From Mycolicibacterium monacense (GTDB taxonomy: Bacteria; Actinomycetota; Actinomycetes; Mycobacteriales; Mycobacteriaceae), in assembly GCF_010731575.1 (NCBI RefSeq), contig NZ_AP022617.1, positions 5,146,001 to 5,210,000 of the forward strand: a stretch of DNA of 64,000 bases, given 5' to 3'. The notes beneath the pieces were generated by a model. It was not told where the DNA came from. It saw nothing but the letters and a program-made list of their open reading frames with translations, and did not search any database. Below are positions 53,163-62,203 of this stretch, one piece after another. Each line of letters begins with the position of its first letter. The first letter of the stretch is position 1. The position numbers were made by a program, and so were the translations under genes.

Positions 53163-53710
53163 GCCGAGTCGGGCGTGCGGCGCGTCATCACCCGGTGCAG
53201 ATGGGCGTCGACGGTGTGGACCAGCATCTGCGCGGTGGCCACCGGATCGTCGCCGCCGCGGCCGCAGCGGCGCAGGTGGTAGGCGACCTCGTCGATGATG
53301 CGGTCCTCGAAGTCCTGCACGGACGCCAGCTCGGCCGGGTGGCGCGGTGCCAGGCGGTGCATCAGACGATGCAGACCGGGACGGTCGCGGTGCAGGGCCA
53401 CCACCTCGTCGAGGATGACACGCATCGTCTCGTCGAACGGCAGTTGCCGCGCGCGCAGTTCTGCGAACACCTCACCCAGATGCTCACGGGCCTGGCGGAC
53501 ATGACGTTCGGCCAGGGCGTACAACAGCGCCTGTTTGTTCGGGAAGTACTGGTAGACAGAGCCGATCGACACTCCGGCCCGCCCGGCGATCCGGTTGGTG
53601 GTGGTCTTCAGGCCTTCGCGGGCGAACATCTGCGCGGCGGCCTCCAGCACGACGTCCACGGTCTCGCGGGACCGGGACTGCCGGGGGCGTCTGCGGGGCG
53701 CATCGCTCAT
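53123..53710 (-). CDS. TetR-family regulator
   Basis: ATG 53710 (195 residues) begins MSDAPRRRPRQSRSRETVDV; codons upstream to 53824 run into the dihydroxyacetone kinase gene on the other strand. HTH: VVLEAAAQMFAREGLKTTTN, RIAGRAGVSIGSVYQYFPNK. It diverges from the dihydroxyacetone kinase gene by 43 bases and is the obvious candidate to regulate it. Confidence 0.92.
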   Translation of the reverse strand: MSDAPRRRPRQSRSRETVDVVLEAAAQMFAREGLKTTTNRIAGRAGVSIGSVYQYFPNKQALLYALAERHVRQAREHLGEVFAELRARQLPFDETMRVILDEVVALHRDRPGLHRLMHRLAPRHPAELASVQDFEDRIIDEVAYHLRRCGRGGDDPVATAQMLVHTVDAHLHRVMTRRTPDSAQLVALVDRLLAD

Positions 53711-53753
53711 CGCCCTCACCATAGGTCGTCGCGGTCCACCTACAGTCGGGTTC

Positions 53754-55388
53754 ATGCAGCGGTACTTCCTCGACTCGGCCGACTCCTTCCTGCCCGGCGC
53801 GCTACGCGGCTTCGTCGCGGCCAACCCGGAGGTGGTCTGGCACCGTGACCCCGGCTTCCTCGCGCGCCGGACGCCGACGCCGTCGGGACGGGTGGCGGTG
53901 ATCTCGGGTGGCGGGTCGGGTCACGAGCCGATGCACTCCGGGCTGATCGGGACCGGGTTGCTCGACGCGGTGTGTCCGGGTCCGGTGTTCACCTCGCCGA
54001 ACGCGCTGCAGATCGCCGGCGCGACGCGCCACGTCGACTCCGGTGCCGGTGTGCTGCACATCGTGAAGAACTACACCGGCGACGTGATGAACTTCCGCAT
54101 CGCGCGAGACATCGTGCAGGACGAGGGAATCGAAACCGACGTGGTGGTGGTGGCCGACGACGTGGCGTCCCACTCCGAGGACGGCGGACCCGGGCGCCGC
54201 GGCACCGGCGCGACGATCATCGTCGAGAAGGTGTGCTGTGCCGCCGCCGAGGCGGGTGCGACCCTCGCCGAAGTCACCGCGCTCGGCCGGCGCGTCGCGG
54301 ACCGCGCGCGCAGCATGTCGGTGGCGCTGGACCCGTGCACGGTGCCCGGATCGGATCAGCCGTCGTTCGACCTCGGGCCGGACGAGATGGAGCTCGGCAT
54401 CGGCATCCACGGCGAATCCGGTACGGAGCGAACGCAATGGCGTCCCGCGGCGGAGATCGTGCGGATGCTGCTGGAGCGGATCCTCGGCTCCCTCGAAGCG
54501 CCGGCGGGCGAGCAGGTGATCGTGGTGGTCAACGGTCTCGGCAGCACCCATCCGCTGGAACTGAATCTGGTGTTCGGCCATGTGCTCGAACAATTGCGGG
54601 CCGCGGATGTGCGGGTGGTCCGCAGCCTGGTGGGCACGATGGTGACCGCACTCGACATGCGCGGGGCGTCGGTGACGGTGGCCCCGGTCGATGACGAGAT
54701 GGTCCGGTTGTGGGATGCGCCGACCGATGCGCCGGCATGGCCGCGACTCGCCGCCTCGGAGCCGGGCGAGCTGACCGATGCCACGGTCGCCGAACCGGAC
54801 AACGCCGTCGATTCGGGACCCGAATGTGCTTGGCTGTCAGTCTTCGTCGAGCGGGTGCAGGGCGCCGTCGACGAGCTGACCGCCCTCGACCGGCAGGTCG
54901 GTGACGGCGACTTCGGCGTCAACATGTCGGCGGCGCTCGGCGGTTTCGACCTACCGCTGCGGGGTTCCGACGCCGAGGTCCTCGACGCCATCGCGCGCAG
55001 CTTCTTCGTGCGGTCCGGCGGTACGTCTGGTGCGGTGTTCGGCACGCTGTTCCGCGAGCTGTCGAAGGCGTTCTCCGACACCGACGAATTCGGTGAGGCG
55101 TTGGCGGCGGGCACCCGGGACGGGCTGGAGTCGGTGGTCGATCTCGGCGGCGCCGAGGTGGGCGACCACACCGTGGTGGATGCGCTGCACCCGGCGAATG
55201 AGGCGCTACAGCAAGGTGTTTCGCTCGCCGAGGCGGCGCGGGCGGCGGCCGAGGGTGCGGAGTCGACGCGTGACCAGATCGCTCGCAAGGGGCGCGCAAG
55301 CTATGTCGGCGATGCGGCGCGCGGCGCGGTCGACCCTGGCGCGCTGGTGATCTCGTGGTTGTTCGAGGCGGCGGCCGACCGCCGATAA
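53754..55388 (+). CDS. Dihydroxyacetone kinase, fused DhaK-DhaL (ATP-dependent)
   Basis: A 544-residue fusion. DhaK domain (1-320): VISGGGSGHEPMHSGLIGTG and GIGIHGESG, whose His binds dihydroxyacetone covalently. DhaL domain (350-544): DRQVGDGDFGVNMSAALGGF, with the Asp residues that hold Mg-ATP, SGGTSGAVFGTLFRE, and DALHPANEALQ. Fusion with both domains and no DhaM PTS gene means the phosphate donor is ATP. It makes dihydroxyacetone phosphate and links glycerol or C1 metabolism to glycolysis. Confidence 0.95.
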   Translation: MQRYFLDSADSFLPGALRGFVAANPEVVWHRDPGFLARRTPTPSGRVAVISGGGSGHEPMHSGLIGTGLLDAVCPGPVFTSPNALQIAGATRHVDSGAGVLHIVKNYTGDVMNFRIARDIVQDEGIETDVVVVADDVASHSEDGGPGRRGTGATIIVEKVCCAAAEAGATLAEVTALGRRVADRARSMSVALDPCTVPGSDQPSFDLGPDEMELGIGIHGESGTERTQWRPAAEIVRMLLERILGSLEAPAGEQVIVVVNGLGSTHPLELNLVFGHVLEQLRAADVRVVRSLVGTMVTALDMRGASVTVAPVDDEMVRLWDAPTDAPAWPRLAASEPGELTDATVAEPDNAVDSGPECAWLSVFVERVQGAVDELTALDRQVGDGDFGVNMSAALGGFDLPLRGSDAEVLDAIARSFFVRSGGTSGAVFGTLFRELSKAFSDTDEFGEALAAGTRDGLESVVDLGGAEVGDHTVVDALHPANEALQQGVSLAEAARAAAEGAESTRDQIARKGRASYVGDAARGAVDPGALVISWLFEAAADRR

Positions 55389-55393
55389 GACCG

Positions 55394-55828
55394 CTAACTC
55401 TCCAGAACGCGGGCGCAGCGGGCGAGTATCGCCTTGAAGTTCCAGGGGAGCAGACGGGCCGAGAGCGCCTCCATCGCCTTACCGCCGCCGTAGGCGGGAT
55501 GGGAGTACGTGCTGGTCCAGCTGACGTGCGTGCCGTCGCCCGACGGGGTGAACGTGATGGTGCCGCCTTCGTGATCGAACGCCGGGACGGACCGAACGAT
55601 CCGGTAGGAGTAGCTGTGTGGTGGGTCGTAGGCGGTGATCTCCTCTCGAAACCACATGCCGGCGGCGATCACTTGCCGCAGTGCGCCGACGCCCGGACCG
55701 GGGGATTCCCTGGTCCAGGCCGCCCTCAAGACAAGGGGGGCGGCGGTGAGGCTGGCCGGGTCCGCCAGCCAGGAGAACACCCGCTCCGGGGGTGCGCCGA
55801 TGGTTCGCTCCACGTGGATGGTGACCAT
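55394..55828 (-). CDS. SRPBCC-family protein
   Basis: A 144-residue START-like protein: HVERTIGAPPERVFSWLADP, ITAYDPPHSYSYRIVRSVPA, GDGTHVSWTSTYSH. Hydrophobic ligand binding is expected, ligand unknown. Its stop faces that of the dihydroxyacetone kinase gene across five bases. Confidence 0.87.
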   Translation of the reverse strand: MVTIHVERTIGAPPERVFSWLADPASLTAAPLVLRAAWTRESPGPGVGALRQVIAAGMWFREEITAYDPPHSYSYRIVRSVPAFDHEGGTITFTPSGDGTHVSWTSTYSHPAYGGGKAMEALSARLLPWNFKAILARCARVLES

Positions 55829-55986
55829 GAGGACTCCGAGTCTGCCGAGGCGGTGGGTACGACACTAACCGTGTTTCGTGGCCGAGCCGGTAGGGAACCC
55901 ACGATGAGACGGGGGCCCGAGCCGCCCGGCTGCGAGCATGGTGCGGCACGGCGTGGAATGTGAACGGCGATACAAGGGGGCCAGGC

Positions 55987-56223
55987 ATGAATTTGAAGAA
56001 GATCGCAGCGACGGCCACGATGACGGGTGCACTGGGCTTTGCGGCCATCGGACTGGGTGCCGGTGCAGCGCAGGCGGATCCGCACTGTTGGTGGGTTCCG
56101 AACACTCCGGGACCGGGTTGCCTCCCGCCGCCCGGACACCTGAACCAGGCCGGATTCGGGCCGCCCGGGCACTGGGATGTCTGGGGACACAAGATCAACC
56201 CCGGCAAGGTCAATCACTGGTAG
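55987..56223 (+). CDS. Small secreted Trp/Pro/Gly-rich protein
   Basis: ATG 55987 follows AAGGGGGCC; 78 residues. Signal peptide (MNLKKIAATATMTGALGFAA, cleaved at AQA-DPH near residue 31), then a 45-residue mature peptide, DPHCWWVPNTPGPGCLPPPG onward, with two cysteines and many Trp, Pro and Gly. Similar short exported proteins occur in mycobacteria with no known role. A terminator follows. Confidence 0.75.
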   Translation: MNLKKIAATATMTGALGFAAIGLGAGAAQADPHCWWVPNTPGPGCLPPPGHLNQAGFGPPGHWDVWGHKINPGKVNHW

Positions 56224-56240
56224 GTCGCGCCTGCCACAAC

Positions 56241-56274
56241 AACAGCCGTCCGGCTTTCGAGCAGGGCGGCTGTT
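56241..56274 (+). terminator. Terminator after small secreted protein
   Basis: AACAGCCGTCC pairs with GGGCGGCTGTT (56264-56274) with one mismatch and a 12-base loop, followed by TTG-TGTT. It lies 18 bases past the stop codon. Confidence 0.7.
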
Positions 56275-56509
56275 TGTGTTGGGTCCGCGTTTCAGACCAT
56301 CTCGGTCGATCCGCACGGTCGTTCGAAGCCTAGTTGGTGGCGACCGGCTGGCGGCCGTGGCGTAGTTGCTGGTGCGTCACACCTGGGAGTCGGCGGAGTC
56401 GGTGCGCTATCAGCGGTCCTTTCAGCGATTCGACTGTCCAATACGCTGCTCCGCCCGGTTGGTTTGCGAGACACTGAAGCTCTGACGCTTCTGCGGGGAA
56501 GGGCAGGCC
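56275..56509. other. Non-coding stretch before the low-GC pair
   Basis: No convincing gene, repeat or attachment site. It leads from GC-rich sequence into the lower-GC region and may contain the left boundary and promoter of the transferred pair. Confidence 0.4.
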
Positions 56510-57652
56510 ATGACAGGTTTTCGTGTGGGCGTGGGGGACGGGATACCTGCGGCTCGCCCTGCAGCAGAGACGATGACCCGAGCCAACTACCTCGGGGCGG
56601 TCGCCAACCGTGTCGACTCGTTCTGGGTCCCCGACCACCTCAACCAACTGTTCCCGCGTTCGTTGTGGAAGCAGAAGTATTGTGGCGCAACCAAGCTGAT
56701 ACCACGGGTCGACGCCGTAATGGAACCATGGACCATGCTCGGGCACATCGCTGCCCGCAACCGGGCCGGTCGCCTGCGGCTTGGCGTGGCGGTGACGGAT
56801 AGCGGTCGGCGCAACCCCGCGGTCACCGCACAGGCGGCCGCCACTCTTCACTTGCTCACTCGCGGAAGGGCGATCCTTGGCATTGGCCCCGGCGAACGTG
56901 AAGGTAACGAGCCCTACGGTGTTGACTGGTCCAAACCGGTCGCGCGTTTTGAGGAGGCGATGGCCACCATTCGCGCGCTATGGGATTCGGGCGGCGAGCT
57001 CGTCAACCGCGACTCTCCCTTCTTTCCGCTACGGAAAGCGATATTCGATTTGCCGCCGTATCGCGGGAAGTGGCCCGAAATCTGGATCGCCGCCCACGGA
57101 CCGCGGATGCTGCGCGCCGCCGGGCGATACGCAGATGCATATTTTCCAAGTTTCGCTCACCTGCCCACGGAGTACGCACAACGGCTTGACAGCGTCCGGT
57201 CAGCCGCTTCCGACGTCGGTCGCGATCCGATGGCCATTCTCCCAGCGGTGCAGATGTTTGTAGTCACGGGGAGCACCCGGGACGACGTGGACGAGGCGCT
57301 TGATTCCGAATTACTCCGCGCGTTCGGGCTCAATGCTTCTGATGACGTTTTCACCCGCCACGGTGGGCGGCACCCAATGGGCGCGGGCTTCTCTGGTGCT
57401 CAGGATCTGCTCCCGCACGACATGGACGAACAAACGGCCTTGTCGCACGTGGCTGTGATTCCGCCGGGGGTGACACGGGAGTTTCTGCTGAACGGAACCT
57501 CCGACGAGGTCATTCAGCAAGCCGCGCAGTGGCGTGATTGCGTCCGCTACATGGTGTTGGTTAACGTGAGCTTCCTGCAGCGCAACCTGCGCAAGGGGCT
57601 GATGTCGGTAAAGCCGTTCAACAAGATCGTCCGTGAGCTCAAGAAACTCTAA
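56510..57652 (+). CDS. Luciferase-like monooxygenase, phthiodiolone ketoreductase-like
   Basis: A 380-residue LLM-class protein, the length of the M. tuberculosis phthiodiolone/phenolphthiodiolone ketoreductase Rv2951c (381). Stretches such as [38 protein letters not shown] and [20 protein letters not shown] are nearly as I remember that protein, which reduces the keto group of phthiodiolone dimycocerosates with F420H2. Base composition here is clearly lower in GC (28 A/T of 60 at 57,301-57,360 versus 14 of 60 at 60,001-60,060), which suggests transfer. No polyketide synthase genes are near, so its substrate may differ. Confidence 0.88.
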   Translation: MTGFRVGVGDGIPAARPAAETMTRANYLGAVANRVDSFWVPDHLNQLFPRSLWKQKYCGATKLIPRVDAVMEPWTMLGHIAARNRAGRLRLGVAVTDSGRRNPAVTAQAAATLHLLTRGRAILGIGPGEREGNEPYGVDWSKPVARFEEAMATIRALWDSGGELVNRDSPFFPLRKAIFDLPPYRGKWPEIWIAAHGPRMLRAAGRYADAYFPSFAHLPTEYAQRLDSVRSAASDVGRDPMAILPAVQMFVVTGSTRDDVDEALDSELLRAFGLNASDDVFTRHGGRHPMGAGFSGAQDLLPHDMDEQTALSHVAVIPPGVTREFLLNGTSDEVIQQAAQWRDCVRYMVLVNVSFLQRNLRKGLMSVKPFNKIVRELKKL

Positions 57653-57743
57653 CCATCTCCCGCTCTGCACAGTGTTCTTCAGAATTTCGACGCCACCATT
57701 CGTTCGCGACATCTTGGCGGGACAACCAATTGCCCAACGGCAT

Positions 57744-58061
57744 ATGAACTCAATGGCGTGCGCGGCCGCAACAAGGGAAGACGTCAGGGGAGCACTCCAT
57801 CACGGCGCGGGAACCGATCTGCGGCCGGCCCTGGTGGGACTCGACGACGATCTCTGTCAGTGCCCTCATTGGGGTTACATGCTCAGCGGTCAACTGCGTA
57901 TGCACGCCCGGGAAGGACAGCATGTCTATACCGCCGGGGACGCGTTCTACTGGGCCGCGGGGCACGCGCCCGAGGCGATCACGGATTGCGAGTACGTCGA
58001 TTTCTCTCCCACCGAAAGCATCAAGACAGTGCTCGATCACATCACGGGCGCAGGCGGCTGA
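57744..58061 (+). CDS. Cupin-domain protein
   Basis: ATG 57744 gives 105 residues; the same frame is open from 57633 but the first 37 codons look non-coding. CQCPHWGYMLSGQLRMHARE and YTAGDAFYWAAGHAPEAITD are cupin strands with His/Glu-like metal positions partly present. The core resembles a recurring mycobacterial cupin family of unknown role. It lies 91 bases after the ketoreductase-like gene and shares its lower GC at the start. Truncation at the N-terminus is possible. Confidence 0.75.
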   Translation: MNSMACAAATREDVRGALHHGAGTDLRPALVGLDDDLCQCPHWGYMLSGQLRMHAREGQHVYTAGDAFYWAAGHAPEAITDCEYVDFSPTESIKTVLDHITGAGG

Positions 58062-58118
58062 CATTCCGTGAAGTGGCCGTGGGCCAGTCGCTTTCATCCA
58101 CCCTTCTGAAGGGGGTGC

Positions 58119-58526
58119 TCAGGCCTGCCACGATGACCAGCGCCGCACCTCGACGGTGACGACCGGTCCGTCGAGGGCGAGACGTTCGTACTGCGGGTAC
58201 TTCTGCCGCAGCATGGCGTACCCGGCCGCCATCTCGTCGCCGCTGTGGTGCACGGCGGCCACCCCGTCGGCCCGCACCCACCACAGCTGACCCCAGTCGT
58301 CGGAGTAGTGGTCGACGATCAGGCAAACCCGCGGATCGGCTTCGATGTTGGCCAGCCGACGCAACCGCTGGGTCGACTTCCGCTTGGCGTCCACCGCCGT
58401 GTACACCGTCTCGCGGTGCACGGCGAACACCACCGGCACGAGATGCGGCGCACCGTCGGGGTTGACCGTCGCCAGCGTCGCCGCGGGGGCCGCGGCGAAC
58501 ATCTCGACCGCGTCGAATTCGGCCAT
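58119..58526 (-). CDS. PPOX-class F420-dependent protein, Rv0121 family
   Basis: A 135-residue split-barrel protein with [40 protein letters not shown] and [14 protein letters not shown], matching the Rv0121-type F420-binding subgroup. In M. tuberculosis the orthologue neighbours fusA2 (Rv0120c); here the two are 6 kb apart. Substrate unknown. Confidence 0.88.
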   Translation of the reverse strand: MAEFDAVEMFAAAPAATLATVNPDGAPHLVPVVFAVHRETVYTAVDAKRKSTQRLRRLANIEADPRVCLIVDHYSDDWGQLWWVRADGVAAVHHSGDEMAAGYAMLRQKYPQYERLALDGPVVTVEVRRWSSWQA

Positions 58527-58562
58527 ACCGCCACCCTATTGGCGGATTGTCCGGCGTGTGGG

Positions 58563-59243
58563 TCAATCAGGCTCGCGCGGATTGTTCGGTTTCCGGATGG
58601 CGGGGTTCTTGGTCACCCCGATCTCGGGCTTCTTCGTCTGGCTCGGCCGCTGCGTCGGCCGCCACGTCGGTCCGGTGTTGACCGGGGCCTCCGCCGACGG
58701 CGGCGGTGGTGGTGGCGGGGGAGGAGGCGGCGGTGGCGGTGGCGGAGGTTCGCTCGTGCGTGATGGCGACGGCGACGGCGCCACCGTCGACGACGGCGTG
58801 GGCGCGACCGTCGACTCCTCGTCGCTGTCCGCGCCGCCGAGGCCACCGAGGATCAGCAGCACCGCGGACACCACGAGCGCGATCGCGGCCAGCGCGACGA
58901 TCATGAGCGCCGTCACCGCCTGCCGCGTCCGGTACCACGGCGGGGGCGGTGGGCGGAACGTCCACGTGTTGGCGTTGAACGCGTCGAAACGGTCGTCGGG
59001 CAGCGGTGCGGTGTACTCGGGTTCGCTGAATTCCGGTTCCGTGTACTCCGGTTCGGTGTAGTCCGGTTCGGTGTAGTCCGGTGCGGTGTCGTCCGGTGCG
59101 GCGGCGTACTCCGCGACGGTCGGCTGGTAGACATCGTCGTAATCCGGTTCGGCCGCGGGGCCATGTTCGGCGCGCGCGCCGCCGACATGGGGCGGTTCAT
59201 CCCAGCGGTAGTCGAAGTCCCCCGGGGCTTCGCGTTCGGCCAC
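58563..59243 (-). CDS. Proline-rich single-pass membrane protein with YTEPE repeats
   Basis: A 226-residue protein. Cytoplasmic residues 1-105 are acidic and contain tandem (D/E)YTEP units at about 48-78; one helix at about 115-138 (ALMIVALAAIALVVSAVLLI); then Ser/Thr/Pro-rich sequence with a run of about 17 prolines and a basic tail (TQRPSQTKKPEIGVTKNPAI). The layout, short cytoplasmic part, helix, Pro-rich external arm, suggests a cell-wall-spanning or division-related factor. No homologue recognised. Confidence 0.75.
   Translation of the reverse strand: MAEREAPGDFDYRWDEPPHVGGARAEHGPAAEPDYDDVYQPTVAEYAAAPDDTAPDYTEPDYTEPEYTEPEFSEPEYTAPLPDDRFDAFNANTWTFRPPPPPWYRTRQAVTALMIVALAAIALVVSAVLLILGGLGGADSDEESTVAPTPSSTVAPSPSPSRTSEPPPPPPPPPPPPPPPPPSAEAPVNTGPTWRPTQRPSQTKKPEIGVTKNPAIRKPNNPREPD
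59011..59100 (-). repeat. Six 15-base tandem repeats
   Basis: Six head-to-tail units of 15 bases (plus-strand form GTGTAGTCCGGTTCG) cover 90 bases; the four rightmost units differ by only one to three bases. They code for YTEP-type units in the membrane protein and are likely to vary in number between strains. Confidence 0.9.
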
Positions 59244-59439
59244 GCTCCGATGCTATCCCCGCGACCAGCACAAATGCGCGGGCACGGGCATCGTCATCCT
59301 GATCTTGATCAACGCCGGCGCGTTACCCGCCTGGTCACGGTAGGGTTCTCACGCCCCGTTCGGATTCGTTCACCGCGGTGACCGGGGGCGGTAACCACCG
59401 TGTCACCGCGGCGCTTCCTGACCATCGGAAGGTTCGGCA

Positions 59440-60567
59440 ATGACCACTTCACGGCTGCTGGCAGCCTGCACATCCGCGCTTCTGCTCTCCGGTCTGGTGG
59501 CCTGCGCCCCGCCGGAGAAGGAGTCGGGCGGCGGCGAGACCGATTCCGGCGTCCAGGTCGGCGAGGCCACCTCGGCGGCCGACTTCGGCGGCATGGACAA
59601 GCTGGTCGAGGCGGCCAAGGCCGAAGGCGAACTCAACGTCATCGCGCTGCCCCCGGACTGGGCCAACTACGGCACGATCATCGACACGTTCTCGAAGAAG
59701 TACGGCATCAAGGTGAACTCCGCGCAGCCGGACGCCGCCAGCCAGGACGAGATCAACGCCGCCAACCAGCAGCGCGGTAAGTCCACCGCGCCCGACGTGT
59801 TCGACCTCGGCCAGTCCGTGGCGCTGGCCAACACCGGCATGTTCGCGCCGTACCAGGTCGAGACGTTCGACGACATTCCGGCCGAGTTCAAGGATCCCGA
59901 CGGCACCTGGGTCAACGACTACGGCGGCTACATGTCCATCGGCTACGACTCCGCCAAGGTGCCGCCGATCGCCAACGTCGACGATCTGCTCAAGCCCGAG
60001 TACCGCGGCAAGGTCGCGCTCAACGGCGACCCGACGCAGGCCGGCGCCGCCTTCTCCGGCGTGATGATGGTGGCGCTGAGCCAGGGCGGTTCCGCCGACG
60101 ACATCGCCCCGGGCGTCGAGTTCTTCCGCAAGCTCAAGGACGCCGGCAACTTCCTGCCCGTCGACCCGACCCCGGCCACCATCGAATCCGGTCAGACCCC
60201 GGTCGTCATCGACTGGGACTACCTCAACGCCGCGGAGACCAAGAAGCTGCCGAGCTGGAAGGTGGTCGTGCCGCCCGGGCAGGCCGTCGCCGGCTACTAC
60301 TACCAGGCCATCAACAAGGACGCCCCGCATCCGGCCGCCGCGCGCCTGTGGCAGGAGTTCCTCTACAGCGACGAGGGGCAGAACCTCTACCTCGGCGGCG
60401 GGGCACGCCCCGTACGGGCCGAACCGATGCAGCAGGCCGGCACGATCGACAAGGCGGCGTGGGATGCCCTGCCGCCGGTGAGCGGTGAGCCCGTCATCGT
60501 CTCGGTGGAGCAGAACAAGAAGGCCACCGATTACCTGGCCGGCAACTGGGCCAGCGCGATCGGCTGA
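59440..60567 (+). CDS. ABC importer substrate-binding lipoprotein
   Basis: A 375-residue protein with lipobox LVAC (Cys22) in LLSGLVACAPPEKES and a type-2 periplasmic-binding fold: LNVIALPPDWANYGTIIDTF, DVFDLGQSVALANTGMFAPY, VNDYGGYMSIGYDSAKVPPI, SGQTPVVIDWDYLNAAETKK. It belongs to the Fe3+/spermidine/putrescine/phosphonate cluster of binding proteins. The substrate cannot be read from sequence. First gene of the importer operon. Confidence 0.9.
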   Translation: MTTSRLLAACTSALLLSGLVACAPPEKESGGGETDSGVQVGEATSAADFGGMDKLVEAAKAEGELNVIALPPDWANYGTIIDTFSKKYGIKVNSAQPDAASQDEINAANQQRGKSTAPDVFDLGQSVALANTGMFAPYQVETFDDIPAEFKDPDGTWVNDYGGYMSIGYDSAKVPPIANVDDLLKPEYRGKVALNGDPTQAGAAFSGVMMVALSQGGSADDIAPGVEFFRKLKDAGNFLPVDPTPATIESGQTPVVIDWDYLNAAETKKLPSWKVVVPPGQAVAGYYYQAINKDAPHPAAARLWQEFLYSDEGQNLYLGGGARPVRAEPMQQAGTIDKAAWDALPPVSGEPVIVSVEQNKKATDYLAGNWASAIG

Positions 60568-60575
60568 CGGGCACC

Positions 60576-61430
60576 GTGAGCACCCTGGGCCGACGGCTGC
60601 GCGACGGGGTGCCGCTGCTGCCGTTCTTCGCCGTCCTGACGATCTTCCTGCTGATCCCGACGGTGACGGTGGTGGTGAACGCCTTCGTCGCCGACGGCGC
60701 CTTCTCCCTGGACCGCATCGAGGCGTTGTTCTCCGCGACCGCGCTGTCGGCGTTGTGGAAGAGCGTGCTGCTCTCCGGCAGCACCGCGCTGATCGGAGCG
60801 GTCCTCGGCGCGCTGTTGTCCTGGCTGATAGTGAGCAGCCCGCCGGAGTCGATGGTGCGCCGCGCGGTGCTCGCGCTGTGCAGCGTCCTCGCCCAATTCG
60901 GGGGTGTCGCACTGGCATTCGCGTTCCTGGCGACCGTCGGCCTCAACGGGGTGCTGACGCTGTGGATCCAGCAGGCACTGGGCTGGAACCTCGCCGGATC
61001 GGGCTGGCTCTACAGCCTGTCCGGGCTCATCCTGGTGTACACCTACTTCCAGATACCGCTGATGGTCATCGTGTTCGTCCCCGCGCTGGAGGGACTGCGC
61101 GAACAGTGGCGGGAGGCGGCGGTCAACCTGGGCGCCTCGACCTGGCAGTACTGGCGCGAGGTCGGCTTCCCGCTGCTGACGCCGGCGTTCCTCGGATCGC
61201 TTCTGCTGTTGTTCGCCAACGCCTTCGCCGCATACGCGACGGCCGCGGCGCTGGTCAGCCAGGGCAGCCCGATCGTGCCGCTGCTGATCCGCTCCGCGCT
61301 GACCAGTGAGGTGGTGCTCGGCCAGTCCGGCTTCGCCTACGCGCTCGCGCTGGAGATGATCGTCGTGGTGGCCTTGGTGATGGTCGCCTACAACGCGCTG
61401 GTGCGCCGCACCGCGAGGTGGCTCCAGTGA
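60576..61430 (+). CDS. ABC importer permease
   Basis: GTG 60576, eight bases after the binding-protein stop; 284 residues and six helices. The EAA loop EQWREAAVNLGASTWQYWRE contacts the ATPase. This is the PotB-like member of the pair. Confidence 0.9.
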   Translation: MSTLGRRLRDGVPLLPFFAVLTIFLLIPTVTVVVNAFVADGAFSLDRIEALFSATALSALWKSVLLSGSTALIGAVLGALLSWLIVSSPPESMVRRAVLALCSVLAQFGGVALAFAFLATVGLNGVLTLWIQQALGWNLAGSGWLYSLSGLILVYTYFQIPLMVIVFVPALEGLREQWREAAVNLGASTWQYWREVGFPLLTPAFLGSLLLLFANAFAAYATAAALVSQGSPIVPLLIRSALTSEVVLGQSGFAYALALEMIVVVALVMVAYNALVRRTARWLQ

Positions 61431-62203
61431 AAAAGGTTGTGCGCGTAGTCCTGTGGCTGGTTTTCGCGCTGTTCTTCCTGTTCCCGCTCTACGCGATGGC
61501 CGATTTCTCGACCCGCGACCTGATCAACGGCGGCCGCACCCTGCAGGCGTGGCAGAACCTCGTCGCCGACCGGGCGCTGTACCAGGCCATCATCATCTCC
61601 CTGCTGCTCGCGGTGTTCACGGTGATCGCGATGCTCGCCGTGCTGGTACCGACGATGATCTGGGTGCGGCTGCGGGCGCCGTGGGCGCGGCGGCCCGTCG
61701 AATTCCTGTGCCTGCTGCCGCTGACCATCCCGGCACTGGTGATCGTCGTCGGGTTGAAGAACGTCTACCTGTGGGTGACGTACTTCCTCGGGGAATCCGC
61801 TCTCACACTGACATTCGTCTACGTCGTGCTGGTGCTGCCGTTCGCCTACCGCTCGATCGACGCGGCGCTGTCCGCCATCGACCTGCAGACGCTCTCGGAG
61901 GCGGCCCGTTCGCTGGGCGCCGGGTGGACCGCGACGATCCTGCGGGTGGTGGTGCCCAACATCTGGTCGGGCATCCTGTCGGCGGCGTTCATCTCGATCG
62001 CCGTCGTCCTCGGTGAGTACACCATCGCGTCGCTGAGCGGTTTCCAGACGCTGCAGGTGCAGATCGTCGCACTCGGCAAGACCGACGGACCGACCTCGGT
62101 CGCGGCGTCGCTGGCCGTGCTGCTGTTCGGATTCGGTCTGCTGCTGGTGCTTTCGCTCGTCACCCGCGGCCGCCGTCGCCCCGCCACGCTAGGAGCCGCA
62201 TGA
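61427..62203 (+). CDS. ABC importer permease
   Basis: GTG 61427 overlaps the previous TGA; 258 residues, six helices. EAA loop: LSEAARSLGAGWTATILRVV. The PotC-like member; pairs with the preceding permease. Confidence 0.9.
   Translation: MKKVVRVVLWLVFALFFLFPLYAMADFSTRDLINGGRTLQAWQNLVADRALYQAIIISLLLAVFTVIAMLAVLVPTMIWVRLRAPWARRPVEFLCLLPLTIPALVIVVGLKNVYLWVTYFLGESALTLTFVYVVLVLPFAYRSIDAALSAIDLQTLSEAARSLGAGWTATILRVVVPNIWSGILSAAFISIAVVLGEYTIASLSGFQTLQVQIVALGKTDGPTSVAASLAVLLFGFGLLLVLSLVTRGRRRPATLGAA

Noticed and set aside
56330..56851. A 173-codon minus-strand frame across the start of the LLM gene
   Set aside because: It is antisense to the strongly conserved LLM N-terminus and has no recognisable domain.
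58690..58745. GGT/GGC-rich run like a PE_PGRS gene
   Set aside because: On the coding (minus) strand it is a proline run; no PE domain exists.
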